NCBI RefSeq assembly: GCF_028554725.1 | Contig: NC_071667.1 | Span: forward strand, 54,243,501-54,307,500 | Direction of reading: 5' to 3' | From: Zeugodacus cucurbitae | Taxonomy: Eukaryota > Arthropoda > Insecta > Diptera > Tephritidae | Length of the DNA stretch: 64,000 nucleotides | In this document: one piece after another, positions 47,301 to 59,608 of the stretch | How positions within the stretch are numbered: position 1 is the first letter of the stretch | How the letters are laid out: every line of letters starts with the position of its first letter | Translations under genes and position numbers: made by a program | The notes under the pieces: model-generated | Seen by the model: only the letters and a program-made list of their open reading frames with translations | Told to the model about the DNA's origin: nothing | Databases searched by the model: none

Positions 47301-48479
47301 TCCATTCTTACCAAAAAAATCATATATTTTATTGATGGTTATTCTAAATCACCTCCGATTTGGACAGATATTTCGTTAATATTTTTTCTCATCTGTTAGC
47401 AAAATAATCATTATTGAGTTGAGTTGTGTCCTATAACAACTATTTCCTTCAACTCAACTTCAAACTTCAAAGTTGTGCATCATAATAAGAAAATCAACCT
47501 TAAGAATGATGCTACTGATTTCGGGGTGAATATATAGATATAATATAATTTTACGTAAAATACTCAGTATTATTTCTTACAACTCAACTATCTTCAAAGT
47601 TGTAAATCATAAATAATATGAGGCTAAAACTTTAGAATGACACTACAGATATCAATCTCTGGGTGAATATATGAATAAAATATATTTTTACATAATATAA
47701 AAGTTTGGAATTGTTTTACTATATTTTTACTTATAATTCACTTACATATTATCTCAACATGCTATTTAATCCAATGATTTTTAAGTTTTTTTTTTCTTTT
47801 AAATCTGATATGACCCTGTCATTCAGTTAATAAATTTCAAAGGATTATTGATATTCCACACTAGAGAGCTATTAAGGATTATTGAATATTCTACATACAA
47901 TTTTCTCTTGATTAAATAAAGAAATATAAATAATAGTTGAGAGTTATTTTTTTAATCAATTTTCATAGCAATAAATTATTGAAAGGATAAACAAGGATTA
48001 AAATAACAGTTTCCCCGAAATTAAGGCTTATCTGCATAAATATTTCTATAATGTTTGCTTTTCTATATTTTTTTGTCGCAAACTTTTACACTTTTCAGTC
48101 ATTCTCTGCATTTAAAGTCAAGCTTAAAGCAAATAAACTGCACTTTTGTTGACTGAAATACATAAGTAGGTACATATACAAAACCGAGCTTATATATAAA
48201 TAAACACTGAAAACCACAAAGTGCTGCCAAAAATTTCTCAAGAATTATCTTAATTTTGCATACGTTGTCGATTTCAATCGTATAATTCTCGCCAAATCAG
48301 GGCGGCCATATAACTACTATACCATAAATTACTAATAAACGCATGCATCTACGAAATACATATAATTTCTACCTGGTCCAAACACAAACAGTTGCATGAA
48401 ATTCATACTCCTCATCATAGTCCTCTTCGCAATGCTTGCAATCCTCGCTATTTACAGCTATTAAGCCAGTTGGTGGCAT
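38336..48479 (-). CDS. Uridine phosphorylase
   Basis: Cytosolic enzyme of pyrimidine salvage (uridine + phosphate to uracil + ribose-1-phosphate), of the NP-I phosphorylase fold. Six exons: 48479-48373, 43170-43047, 40328-39981, 39920-39782, 39715-39522 and 38512-38336. All junctions are GT-AG with consistent phases, giving 362 residues. The core begins FVCMGGTPKRM, with SHGMGTPSVSI, the phosphate-loop motif RIGTCGGVGVEGGTVIIT, and the ribose-binding VNIEMESTIFAAL. The C-terminus KSPRRFKLVQQESQAHE is basic. The first exon is acidic (EEDYDEEYEF), and its ATG is the first in frame (MPPTGLIAVNS). Intron 1 (5.2 kb) and intron 2 (2.7 kb) hold several transposons. Confidence 0.95.
40329..41532. other. 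Uridine phosphorylase intron 2, AT-rich part
   Basis: No coding signal. A TATG microsatellite lies near 41320-41356. Confidence 0.5.
41538..42550. mobile_element. Non-autonomous DNA transposon with Transib/RSS-like ends
   Basis: The 1013-bp segment begins CACAGTGGTTCCGC and ends with the complement of CACAGTGGCTCGGC (12 of 14 bases shared). Both sides are flanked by CAATG (41533-41537 and 42551-42555), a 5-bp duplication. CACAGTG followed by an A-rich block and a 5-bp duplication fit the Transib superfamily. No transposase frame is present. Class assignment is an inference from the ends only. Confidence 0.55.
43171..44028. other. Uridine phosphorylase intron 1, first part
   Basis: No recognised gene or repeat. 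AT-rich. Confidence 0.45.
44029..44311. mobile_element. Palindromic MITE in uridine phosphorylase intron 1
   Basis: Both ends carry ACCAAACTAA-type repeats followed by CCG[G/A]GAGATT[G/A]AGTCATAAGTAAAA in inverted orientation (23 of 25 bases in that block). Similarity continues inward (TTTTCGAAGTTCGGCTC against TTTTCGAAGTTAGCCTC), so most of the 283 bp folds into one hairpin. No clear target duplication. The superfamily is unknown. Confidence 0.75.
44312..45701. other. Uridine phosphorylase intron 1, middle part
   Basis: AT-rich, nothing recognised. Confidence 0.45.
45702..46810 (+). mobile_element. Helentron-like (DINE-1-type) element, copy 5
   Basis: Starts TTATACTCTCGCAACC and has a GTCCGTCCGTCTGTCC microsatellite at about 45847-45873. 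It ends TTGCGAGAGTATAAAA, hairpin GTTCGG / CCGAAC, CTTCCTTACTTG, then a T run. It lies in uridine phosphorylase intron 1, antisense to the gene, and shows the uninterrupted sequence (near 46436) that is split by the LINE in copy 1. Confidence 0.85.
46811..48372. repeat. Uridine phosphorylase intron 1, distal part, with a diverged tandem duplication
   Basis: At about 47430-47560 and 47570-47700 two similar segments occur in tandem. Both contain CAACTCAACT, then TTCAAAGTTGT, then GGGTGAATATAT followed by ATAAAATATA-like sequence. The rest is AT-rich without features. Confidence 0.5.
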
Positions 48480-50911
48480 TTTTTCACACTTCTCTTTTAT
48501 TACTTGTACTAAATTAATATTAGCTTTTATTGAAAATCACTTTTCAGGACACTTTTCTAAACAACAGTACACTTTGAACAGGATAGAAGTATCTAAAATA
48601 TACGATCCAAATAAAATTTCAAACACAAACGAGCTATAATTTCTACCGTAAGCAACAAAATAGGCGACTTAAACGCTTCAAACGCTCAAACTCGACTGAT
48701 TAGTTTTCGCCGCGGTGTTACTTTTTTATAAAATTTGTTATACATAGTTCAACAATGTGGTAGGTCTATAAGAGAGCCGAAAAGAAATCAATCATATGTA
48801 TGTTATATACATACATATGCATACAGTGGTATAACTGAGTAGTGGTGAGAGGTGGTTCATATATTGACATTCGTCCCAACCACATCACCACGGTAGTCGC
48901 TGTTCTGCGGTAATGCGAAGTTACTCTGGTTCAGCCCTCAATTCTTACCAGTAGTAGTCCATCAATACATCTTATCAATGGTTTCAACTACTATTTAGAA
49001 TAGTGGGATCTCATATTAGAAGCAGCGGTCCACCGACTGATCGAAAATAAACGGTGAATGTATGTTTTTAAGACTTTGGTGGGCATAATTAGATCCATTT
49101 TTTGTAAGCTTGAGAAAAAACATTCGGATAAAGAAATCACTCTGAAATATCCAGAATTCATTGTGACTCGGAAACGCTCCATATGAAGAATTTTGAGCGA
49201 AATTGGTTGTGGTTTTTCGAGGTACTTTTTACAATGGACTTTATTTTTTTTTTTTCTAATTTTCAAGTAACTAATTATTTAATTAATTCCTTTTTCTTTT
49301 CATTATATTCTAACATCCAATTATCACCACTCCAATTGCAACTAGTCTAAAACTAGTTATTTTTAGAAAATTTTCTCCTGCACTGCAGGGTTTGACTGAT
49401 TACTTCTCTTATGTATGCCTGCAAATACTCGTATTGGTATGTTGATATGTGTAATGGAATAATCACAATTCGCTAAATTGGTTTGAGCCGGCAAACAGCT
49501 GTGCTGATTTTGTTGTTCTCTATCCATATGAAAACAGCTGTACATTACTTACATATTTCTAATTTATATTTTAGGGGTTGTATGTAGTCTAAATTACTTA
49601 TGCATTAAGAAACTCCGTGCATGAGCCCTTATGGTTGAGTACATGGTTCTAGAATTATGCTTCTTAAGCTGATTTATTTCCGTTTTTCGTAATTTTTTCT
49701 CTTATGTATTGCAGTACGTATATAAGGGGACAGATTCGCCTAATGCACACAGCAGGAAAGCATTGTTCAGCAGTTTGTTTGTCAAAATATATGTATTTTT
49801 TCCAGGAAAAATTTAATATTTCTAAATTTTTCCAAAACTTCCGTTCTTTATGATAGAATAAAATTTTGAAAAATTTAAATAAACATCAGCGAATCATATA
49901 TTAAAAATTACTTTAGTTTTATAAATGCTGTAGTTATACATAAGTACATAAGTAGATCAATCGTTTAATCCTCATCGGATACCGTATCACTAGCCAACTT
50001 TGATTCTTCACTTCTCTTTCTGCCTTGCTTGAACTCGGCTTTCTAGTAATTATTTTTTTCCATTTTGTTTAGATCAATCTAAAATTTTTTTCTGTGTAAA
50101 TTCTTTCTTAAAAGTATACATATATCTTTACGTTTGCGTTAGATTGCAATTAAAGCATTATACATACATACATACATACATACATAATATATCAGTATAC
50201 GTGTGTGCTTGAATATTAGTTTCAGTGTGCAAATTATATAATGAATATTCATTCTGAAATTATTAGCCACCAACTGGTTTTATTTCGGCATTCCGTCAGA
50301 ATACCAGTTTATTTGCGATATAGAATTTTATTATTGCTACTAAAAAGAGGCCAAAATACATATACATTGATATAGTATATATGTAAGTAACAGCTACACA
50401 TACGCACATACATATGAAACCACTTACGTACTCAATATTTTATCTCTCCGCGCAAACAAGTCTCTTTAAGTTCGTCATTTCAAACGCTACTGGTTTTAAT
50501 CTTAAAATAGAGTTTTGTATGTCTCAGAACTGCACTCAGAGCTTTGACTAAATCACATTTAATAAGTATGTTTTAATGATTTTTTTATTCACTAACTCTC
50601 TGTGTCTAATCTACCGCAATTTAGTACCGAACATTTTACGCTTTTGTCTGATAACGTGCACAGTACTGTACTTTGAGTTCATATTTGCCAATACGTCGTT
50701 ATAAAATCATTATAAAGTATTTGGGTATTACCAGAACCTTCATACCAAGTTCGAAATCACACAAAGTATCACCAATATTGCTATTCGCATTTCATTGTAG
50801 ACTTTTATAGGGTCTTCTAATTTAATTAAATATTTTTGTTTTTGGTTTTTGCGTGTCAAAATAAATTTTGTGATTCACTTATAACATCCCCGTAAGTATA
50901 TCTAAGTAAAA
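48480..50911. other. Upstream of uridine phosphorylase, intergenic
   Basis: Should include the promoter and 5' UTR of the phosphorylase. A TACA microsatellite lies at about 50160-50186. No gene is supported. Confidence 0.45.
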
Positions 50912-52131
50912 CAAGTAAGGAAGGGCTAAGTTCGGGTGTAACCGAACATTTTATACTCTCGCAATTTATTTATTTAACTTTATTTATATTATATAATACA
51001 CAATTTGACCCACATATTCGTCATATATATTGTATAAAGCCTATTAAAAGTTGGAAACCCTAATATTATATTAGAAGCACCGAGGTCCTCATGTTCGATA
51101 TATGGGGTCTTGAAAACCTATGGACCGACTTCGGCGCTTTTTAGAAAGGGACTGCCACACTATAAATGCAGAATTTATGCAAAGTTCTGCACCGATATCT
51201 TCACTAGTGCTTACTTTACATATGTATATATTGTAATGTAAACGATTCAGATGGACTTCAAAGTTCTGGTATATAGGAAGTAGGCGTGGTTGTGAAGCGA
51301 TTTTGCCTATTTTCACAACATATCATTGGGATGTAAGGAAACTATTACAAACCAAGTTTCATTGAAATCGGTCGAGTATTTACTGAGATATGGTTTTCGA
51401 CCGATAAGTGGGCGACGCCACGCCCATTTTCCATTTTGTAAAAAAATCTGAGTGCAGCTTCCATCTGCCATTTCTTATGTGAAATTTAGTGTCTGACGTT
51501 TTTCGTTAGTGAGTTAACCCACTTTTAGTAATTTTCAACCTAACCTTTGTATGGGAGGTGGGCGTGGTTATTACCCGATTTCTTTCATTTTTGGACTGTA
51601 TTAAGAAGTGGCTAAAAACACGACTGCAGAAAGTTTGGTTTATATAGCTCTCTTGGTTTCCGAGGTATGTACAGAAAATCTTTTTTGGGGCGGGGCTATG
51701 CCCACCTCCCCAAAAAAATTACATCCAAATATGCCCCTTCATAGTGCGATCCTTCATATCAAATTTTATTTCCATAGCTCTATTTATGACTTAGTTATGA
51801 CACTTTATGTGTTTTCGGTTTTCGCCATTTTGTGGGCGTGGCAGTGGTCCGATTTTGCTAATTTTCGAAAGCAACCTTCCTATGGTGCCAAGGAATAAGT
51901 GTGCCAAGTTTCATCAAGATATCTTAATTTTTACTCAAATTACAGCTTGCACAGACGGACGGACGGACGGACGGACAGACAGACATTCGGATTTGAACTC
52001 CACTCTTCACCCTGATCACTTTGGTATATATAACCCTATATCTAACTCGTTTAGTTTTGGGTGTTACAAACAACCGTTATGTGAACAAAACTATAATACT
52101 CTCTAGCAACTCTGTTGCGAGAGTATAAAAA
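50912..52131 (-). mobile_element. Helentron-like (DINE-1-type) element, copy 6
   Basis: Full-length copy: CAAGTAAGGAAGGGCTAAG, the hairpin GTTCGG / CCGAAC and TTTTATACTCTCGCAA at the left, a (GGAC)n run at about 51954-51975, and TTGCGAGAGTATAAAA at the right. Confidence 0.85.
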
Positions 52132-53204
52132 TATACTGTAGACGATTAATTTTTCAACAATAAATAACTTTTATATTTCTATTTGGCGCTTTAATGAATG
52201 CATAATTTAAATAAAAAAAGTTCTCAAATTTTTCTTACTGGGTATAACATTAGCAAACTGAACGTTATTTGATTGCAAAAGTATATAATCTCTCACTCTC
52301 CGCGTTTTTGTTTTTTATATCAGCAGGTAATAAGAAACCTGTGAATATCAAACAGAGGGGCTCGACTTCGCTAACTACCATTATACTAGTATATGATTGG
52401 TATGTTTGTGAATAAATTTCTCAGATTGATTTTGTTTACATATATATATGCTATATACATATATACATATACGTATGTGCTTAAAAAAGTACCAACTGTT
52501 TATTTATATATAATCATTTTTATTGGAATTGGCTTAAATTCATACAAACCGCATTCTACACGTCTACCCACTTTGACATAGATTTCTATATGTACTGAAG
52601 AGTATGTGCATTATGTGTACGTGTCGGTGCTCATTCATTATTTTTACTGTTAACTGTTAAAATATATGAGTCAGCAGCTTTGAAGAGTGGATAAAATAAT
52701 AAAAAAATCAAAGTTTGTATAATGCATTGTTTATGTTTTTTCTTCGTTTTTATTTTGTCACGGTTTGTGTGCTGTAGTAGATAACTCGCCGTAAAATCAA
52801 CTGGTCATAAACTACTTTATAACTAGTATAAACCACAATTTCAATTGGCTTTTTTTCACAACAAGCAACTGGTAGTTTAAAGGTAGTAAATGCCCACGAA
52901 ATGTTAATTTCACTTTACATAAGAGTTTTAGTACTTGTCCAAAAAAAATTATTCATCAACTTTTACTCTCATTTAACATTCTTCAGATTTTTTTATTTCG
53001 AAAGTACTGATTCGTCGAAGTAACTTTACTCTCCTATCTGTTTTGCAAAACTAGTTCGATTTAAGTCAGGAAATTCTAGCTGTAATCTAGTATTTATCTT
53101 AAAGGAATTTTATGACTAAGTAAATCTAAACATTTTATTTATGAACAAAATTATCACTTAGCATTTCTTTGTCCCTCAATCAACACTCTTTTTAGTGAGA
53201 TAGG
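52132..53204. other. Intergenic, AT-rich
   Basis: Only a short fragment of the minisatellite repeat's flank (about 52676-52690) was recognised. Confidence 0.45.
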
Positions 53205-53843
53205 GGTAGTCAGGATTTTCAAAAAATATTTCATTTTCGTTAAGAATTAAATCTTCTAAATATTCTCTGAAAATTTGAAGTGGATCTGATAATTACTTTT
53301 CGAGTTATTTGACAAATAACAAAGAGCGCTCAGGCACTCCAACACTCTAGTGTCAAACTTTTTTTTTTTATCTAAAACTATGTTTTTTGAACTGGTGACT
53401 CGATAACCGCTCAGTAGATTTTAATGAAATTCATACAGCTTTTAAAATACATAATAAACTCAGGCCTAATCCGAAGGATTTTCGATTTTTAAGACCAATT
53501 AATTTTAATTGATTTTTCCCCGAAAATCTAAAAAAAATTTCCTGAGGCCGCCATTTTGTTAATTTTTGATTAAGGATTATACAAGGATTATCAATTTATA
53601 AAACTATTTTTTTTATCCGATTGATTTAGATTGTCACCGCAAGGACCTTTTTTTGAAACTGGGTCAATACAGAGAGCTATAACTTTGGAAATTATAATAT
53701 TTTTTTTTTAAATTTTTGTGACTTGAAGTCAAAACATTGTATAATAATGGCATATTATTACTTTTGTAAAATAACATGATTTAATAGCAAAAAAATTACT
53801 GAAAATTCTCATTTTTTCGTGTCTCTGACTACCCCCAACCCCT
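53205..53843. repeat. Possible inverted-repeat-bounded element
   Basis: The left edge carries GGGGTAGTCAG and the right edge its complement CTGACTACCCC. The segment between them has no coding potential. The inverted match is only about 11 bp, so the element call is weak. Confidence 0.3.
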
Positions 53844-55589
53844 TAAATAAAAAAACTATAAACATCACGGAAATCGCATTAAAATATGCAGAATTTTTGA
53901 CATAATAAGACGATATATTTATAAAAAGTTTTTCATAAATACCAATACATACGTGACTAAATTAAGGGGTTATATACAGTTAGACGGCCGAAAAAAAGTG
54001 AATTTTCCAGAAATTTTTCTGAGAAAACTTTTTAATTTATTGATCTAAAAATGTATACACATTAATATGTGTGTCTTTTAACTGTATTTTAAGACTTAGT
54101 ACTAGTAAAAATATTTATTTGAAAAAGAGCTACAGCTGATCTCCAGGAGCTCCTCTCAAAAAAGACGTTTTGCGGTGACCACTATATCTCGGAACTGGAT
54201 TATATGAAATTAAAAAACCAAACAGATTTCGTTAAAATAATGTTAAATCTAGTATTTAATCGAAGGAATAAGCAAAATAAAATGACAATTTTTGACGGTT
54301 TCTCAAAAAAAAAAAAAATCGATTCTTCACCGAAATTTCGGCCTTAAATTGTTTATAAAAAAATATTATTTATATAAAATATATTTATCGGAGAGAAAAA
54401 ATCTTCGATTAATTACTAAAAAATATATTTAAGAAGGTCGTGTTAAAATTTGAGACTAATCGGTCTAGCCGTTTTCGAGTAATGTTGGTCACCGACTTTG
54501 AAAACACCATTTTGAGAAAAAGGCGCTGCCGCTCGGACCTTGTACTTCCAAGCACTCTGAAACGCCTTTTTCCTTTGACCAAAAAGGTTAGTTCAAAGTG
54601 TATCAAAAATACACAGATTAACATTATCCTTTATCCTTCGTTCATTAACTAGATTTATCCATATACATCAAATATTTGGATTTATTGATTTTAGATTAAC
54701 CAATAATGCTTTATGCTGTCCACGGCAAGATAACTTTGTTGCGACGTCAAGAGAGATGAGGTAGCAACGGCTGATTTTTTCAGAATTTTTAAATATAAAA
54801 TTCACAAAATACTGTTCAAATATGTAACTTTGATAACCTGAATTGTTTAAATTAAATATATGTACATATATATTTATAACAAAATAAGTAAAAAAGTCCT
54901 TGTTCTATAAAGTTATTTCACGGCTTTTCATACGTGACTAAATTAATGAAACAAAATTTAATTTGTACTTTGGTGCTTTATAAAGTTTTCTATTTATAAC
55001 TATGGCGCATTATTAAATATCTGCTTGATACAATAATAATTTCCTAGAATCCATTAGTCAAACTGATAAGATGCAAATGCATGTGTTAAAGAGAGTTGAA
55101 TAAGAACAGTGTCAATTTAAATAATATAATAATAACGAGTTAAAATTACAAAATATTAATTTCAAATTAGAGTCAGCACTACTTTTACACAGTTATAATT
55201 TCACTTACAAAAATTCAAGTCTATCTGTATGTATTACGAAAATTGTTTATTAATTAAAACTATTAAAACTGAAGGTCAATGCCTTACATAATATCCCGTC
55301 TTGTCTTCATATACCACCTTATTTTAATTCGTCAAACGTCTTATGTAATTTTGAATACATATTTCTACATGTATGTATGTATATGTATACCGACACAATA
55401 TGATTAATTGGGCCTCACAGTTGCCCGACGAGCAACCCTGATATTGCAAAAAGAAAAAACTTATTTAATCAGCACTGGTCAATTTTCTTACATTTCTGCA
55501 AACGTAATAGTGACGTATTCTTTTTTATTAAATACACCCGACGCAATTGCAGTTATACTACCCAGCAGTGAAATAGGCTAATTCAATAC
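53844..55589. other. Intergenic, probably old repeat DNA
   Basis: Around 54440-54560 a less AT-rich block (CGGTCTAGCCGTTTTCGAG, then CACCGACTTTGAAAACACC) resembles dispersed insect repeats I cannot name. No gene. Confidence 0.35.
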
Positions 55590-55885
55590 TAGTTCGGTTC
55601 TGGTTCACTAGGCTAGGTTAGATAAATCTGGTAGGCCTAGAAGCCACACGTAGACCTGTTTTGGTCCTTTGCGATACCAGATGGAGTGCCGTCACATAGT
55701 TTATGAGGAGTAATCAAACCATTAGTATGCCTGCGCTTGACGCGAATTTCAAAAGGTTAACGAATAATCTTCCAGAATATCGTAAAGTGAAGCCCCCAAA
55801 TGCTGGAGCCGTTGCCTTGATAATGCAGGACAATCATACAAGAAATGCTCCAATGTTTCTCTGGTAACTTGCTTTTGATAAGTAC
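55590..55885 (-). mobile_element. LINE ORF2 C-terminal remnant (R1/I/LOA-like)
   Basis: The minus strand translates to ETLEHFLYDCPALSRQRLQH, then LGASLYDILEDYS. This matches the HxxxxC zinc-knuckle-like tail found after the RT/RNase H region of several LINE clades (pattern ETxEHFLxxCPAL). Only a few hundred bases survive. Confidence 0.65.
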
Positions 55886-57165
55886 ATTCTTCAAATAGGC
55901 TTTTCTAATTTAAATATCAAGTTAAGTTTTATAAATCGTGCTACACAAGTGACTAGTTCACTCCAAGTTCAGTTTATATGTTATACTCAACTAGCTTGCT
56001 TAGTTTTGTAACTGTGTTCTTAATGAAATTTTAATCATAATTGACCTTGTTAATGAACTCAGCTGTCGCCACTTTGAGACAATTATACAAATTATTTCTT
56101 ATGTGTATATCAATATATGTATCTATTATTGCATGATGATTTATGTGGGTGAAACTTTGAAGATTTTCTGACATAGAACTAGAAAAGTGTTTAGATGTTC
56201 AGCTTGATAAAATTTTCAAATTTCAATTATCAATTTGATTAATAGTGGAGAAATTAACGAAAATTGTCTCGAGACCGTGGTTCTCATCATCATTTTTCAT
56301 CATCAAAGGTGTGTGTATGTATTTATTCAAAAGCGTATTAAGCCAGTCCAACCAAGTTTCATATAGCAATATTTGCCTTATTCCCCAGTATGGTAAATTT
56401 ATTCATAAAATCGTTCAACACAGCTGCCGATAGGAATAAAAAGCACAAAGTAAAGAAGAATCAATTAAAATATGCAAATGAAAAAACGTTCGTGCCCTCA
56501 TCGAGCACTGCAGGATTTACCAAGTTAAGCAACTACACCATGCACAAGTGGGATATGATATTTACATAGGCAAATGTATATGCGAGTATGTATTAGTACA
56601 TCCATATAGGTTCAAAATTTCGTCCTTGCTTTTATTATTTCCATCAGAAAGCATTTATTGTTACATTCTATGAATATGAAACTATATGTGATCTGAAGAG
56701 TCGTACTAAAAAAAATAAGTATAACAATTCGTACACAGAAGCACGTATCTTGAAATTGTAAATAAACGAATTGTTCATACTTGCAATTACATTCCTAGAA
56801 TTATATTATCAGTAAAAGACATAAAAAACTAAGTGAATGATTTCATATGCAAATAATCTTAATCATTTTTTAGAAACTTTAGCTATTATATTTCTACAGA
56901 GCAAATATATATGTATACAAATGAATGTATACCAGTGTAATAAACATTTGGGAATATTAATAAACAACAAATAATGATACCCTATAGATTCCAAACCTGC
57001 CAACATTGATTACTTTGGCATTTCAACTAGTTTCCGAGATATAAACTGAATATGTTCTCTGACGATCTAAAATTGCTATATTCGAGGAAAGTATTTAAAA
57101 TGTTTCGAAGTTTTAATAAAAGATATACCGAATTAGAGTTGCACCTTAACGAAATTTAAGAGGAG
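55886..57165. other. Intergenic, AT-rich
   Basis: No supported feature. Confidence 0.45.
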
Positions 57166-58359
57166 CAAGTAAGAAAGGCTAAGTTCGGGTGTAACTTTAA
57201 TTTTATTTATATTATTTAACTTTATTTATATTATATAATACACAATTTGACCCACATATTCGTCATATATATTGTATAAAGTCCATTGAAAGTTGGAAAC
57301 CATAACATTAGGTTAGAAGCAACGAGGTCCTCGCGTTCGATATATGGGGCCTTAAAAACCTATGGTCCGATTTCGGCGATTTTTAGAAAGGGGCTGCCAC
57401 ATTATAAACATAGTATTTGTGCAAAGTTCTGCACCGATATCTTCACTAGTGCTTACTTTATATATTGTAATGTAAACGATTCAGATCGTCTTCAATGTTC
57501 TGGTATATAGGAAGTAGGCGTGGTTGTGAAGCGATTTAGCCTATTTTCACAACATACCATTGGGATGTAAGGAAACTATTATAAACCAAGAAATCGGTCG
57601 AGTAGTTCCTGAGATATGGTTTTAGACCCATAAGTGGGCGACGCCACGCCCATTTTCCATTTTGTAAAAAAATCTGAGTGCAGCTTCCATCTTCCATTTC
57701 TTATGTGAAATTTAGTGTCTGACGTTTTTCGTAAGTGAGTTAACCCACTTTTAGTAATTTTCAACCTAACCTTTGTATCGGAGGTGGGCGTGGTTATTAT
57801 CCGATTTCTTTCATTTTTGGATTGTATTAAGAAGTGGCTAAAAAAAAAGACTGCAGAAAGTTTAGTTTATATAGCTCTATTGGTTTGCGAGATATGTACA
57901 TAAAACCTATTTGGCGGCGGAGCCACGCCCACTTCCCCAAAAAAATTATATCCAAATATGCCACTTCATAGTGCGATCCTTCATACCAAATTTTATTTCC
58001 ATAGCTTTATTTATGTCTTAGTTATGGCACTTTATGTGTTTTCGGTTTTCGCCAATTTGTGTGGGTGGCAGTGGTTGATTTTGCTCATTTGATTTTGGTC
58101 TGATCGAAAGCAACCTTCTTATGGTGCCAAGAAATAAGTGTGCCAAGTTTCATCAAGATATCTTAATTTTTACTCAAGTTACAGCTTGCACAGACGGACA
58201 GACAGACAGACATTCGGATTTGAACTCCACTCTTCACCCTGATAACTTTGGTATATATAACCCTATATCTAACTCGTTTAGTTTTGGGTGTTACAAACAA
58301 CCGTTATGTGAACAAAACTATAATACTCTCTTTAGCAACTTTGTTGTGAGAGTATAAAA
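57166..58359 (-). mobile_element. Helentron-like (DINE-1-type) element, copy 7, damaged end
   Basis: Body as in copies 4 and 6. At the left end only CAAGTAAGAAAGGCTAAG and half of the hairpin (GTTCGGGTGTAAC) remain; the second half and the adjacent subterminal repeat are deleted. The right end TTGTGAGAGTATAAAA has one substitution. Confidence 0.75.
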
Positions 58360-59206
58360 AAAATGCAAAATATATGCACTTCAACATGTTTCCCATAAGG
58401 AATTTGGGAGTTCTACAATTTGGTCTCTTATACCTATGGGAAAATTTAAGAGGTTAGGTAGGACATAACTTGTAATTATATACATACATACATTTATTTT
58501 GTATCTGAGTAAGAGGCAACTTGTCAGCGATACCTTCTTTAATGAATTTCAAATTGATTACCCAGAATATGCATCTCATTATTTGATTACTGATTATGGC
58601 AATTGTGTGGGTATTGTTAAATTTCCATGCGTAATAGGATATTTTCCCGCTTAATTACGCTCCATATAAATGCCAAACAGGATATGATTTTTTATTGAAT
58701 ATATATAATATTATTATTTCAAATCCCGTGATTGGACTTAGTTATATTTTGAAACAAGTTATGATTGATCATTTTAATACCAACTTTCGACGCTTTGTGT
58801 AATAAATAACACAGAATTAGACCGGCAGGATCACCTTCATTATGTCCAGAAAAGTTAATGTTATATGGATAATCCAAGATAAGAGGGAACTTGTGCGGCA
58901 ATCAGCTCAAACTATTGTTTTTGTCCTTTATGTTGCTATTCTTTTAAATGAATCACATTATATTAATGTAGTGTATTAAATAATATTACAATTTACTGCA
59001 TAATTAAAACATTTTTTTCTGGAATGCCTTACAAAGTCTAAAAATGTCTCTCTCCTGGCTTGTCCCATTGCTACTTTTTATTTAAGTTTCGGACACGTTC
59101 GCATTGAAAAAACTGCTCATGGGCTCATTTTAGCCTGAAGTTAACAATACTAATCGCGAAATCCGTTTGAGCGCTGTAGTTTTTTAGTTATTGCGCCCCG
59201 ATTGTG
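58360..59206. other. Intergenic
   Basis: No gene recognised. 59080-59200 may contain an unclassified repeat fragment. Confidence 0.4.
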
Positions 59207-59608
59207 CGGTGTACTGGATTCGAAAACTGATTTTGGTCCTTTGAACATTGACAACGGCGAATACCGCAGATGATGGAACAGCTCATCGTTATAACATAAC
59301 GATAAGTCATTGATAAGACGACACTGACATATGTAGTTCAGCGAATAAAAAGACAGAGGCTACGTCATGTTGTTCGAATGACGAAAGCGCTTCAGCTTGG
59401 AAAGTGTTCGATGCAGTACCGGCTGGTGGAAGCAGAGGATCAGTAAGCCCTCCATTCCGTAGGAAAAACCAGGTTAAAAGTGACCTGGTTTCTTTCTACT
59501 GGTATTTCCAATTCCTACCAAACAGCAAAAAGGAGAGATGACTAGCGCGCTCATATAAATTCGCCTATAATCGCATAAGCGGTGCATACGCCAAATATAT
59601 ATACATAT
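59207..59608 (+). mobile_element. RTE-like LINE fragment, plus strand
   Basis: Contains FGPLNIDNGEYRR, then KRQRLRHVVRMTKA-like and FDAVPAGGSRGS-like segments in broken frames. The short 3' UTR (CATAAGCGGTGCATACGCC) is followed by an (AT)n tail. Same family as 1797 but in the opposite orientation and more diverged. Confidence 0.8.

Noticed and set aside
53205..54660. Low-complexity open frames near 54409-54652 as a gene.
   Set aside because: Overlapping frames on both strands, no start context, and the block resembles dispersed repeat DNA.
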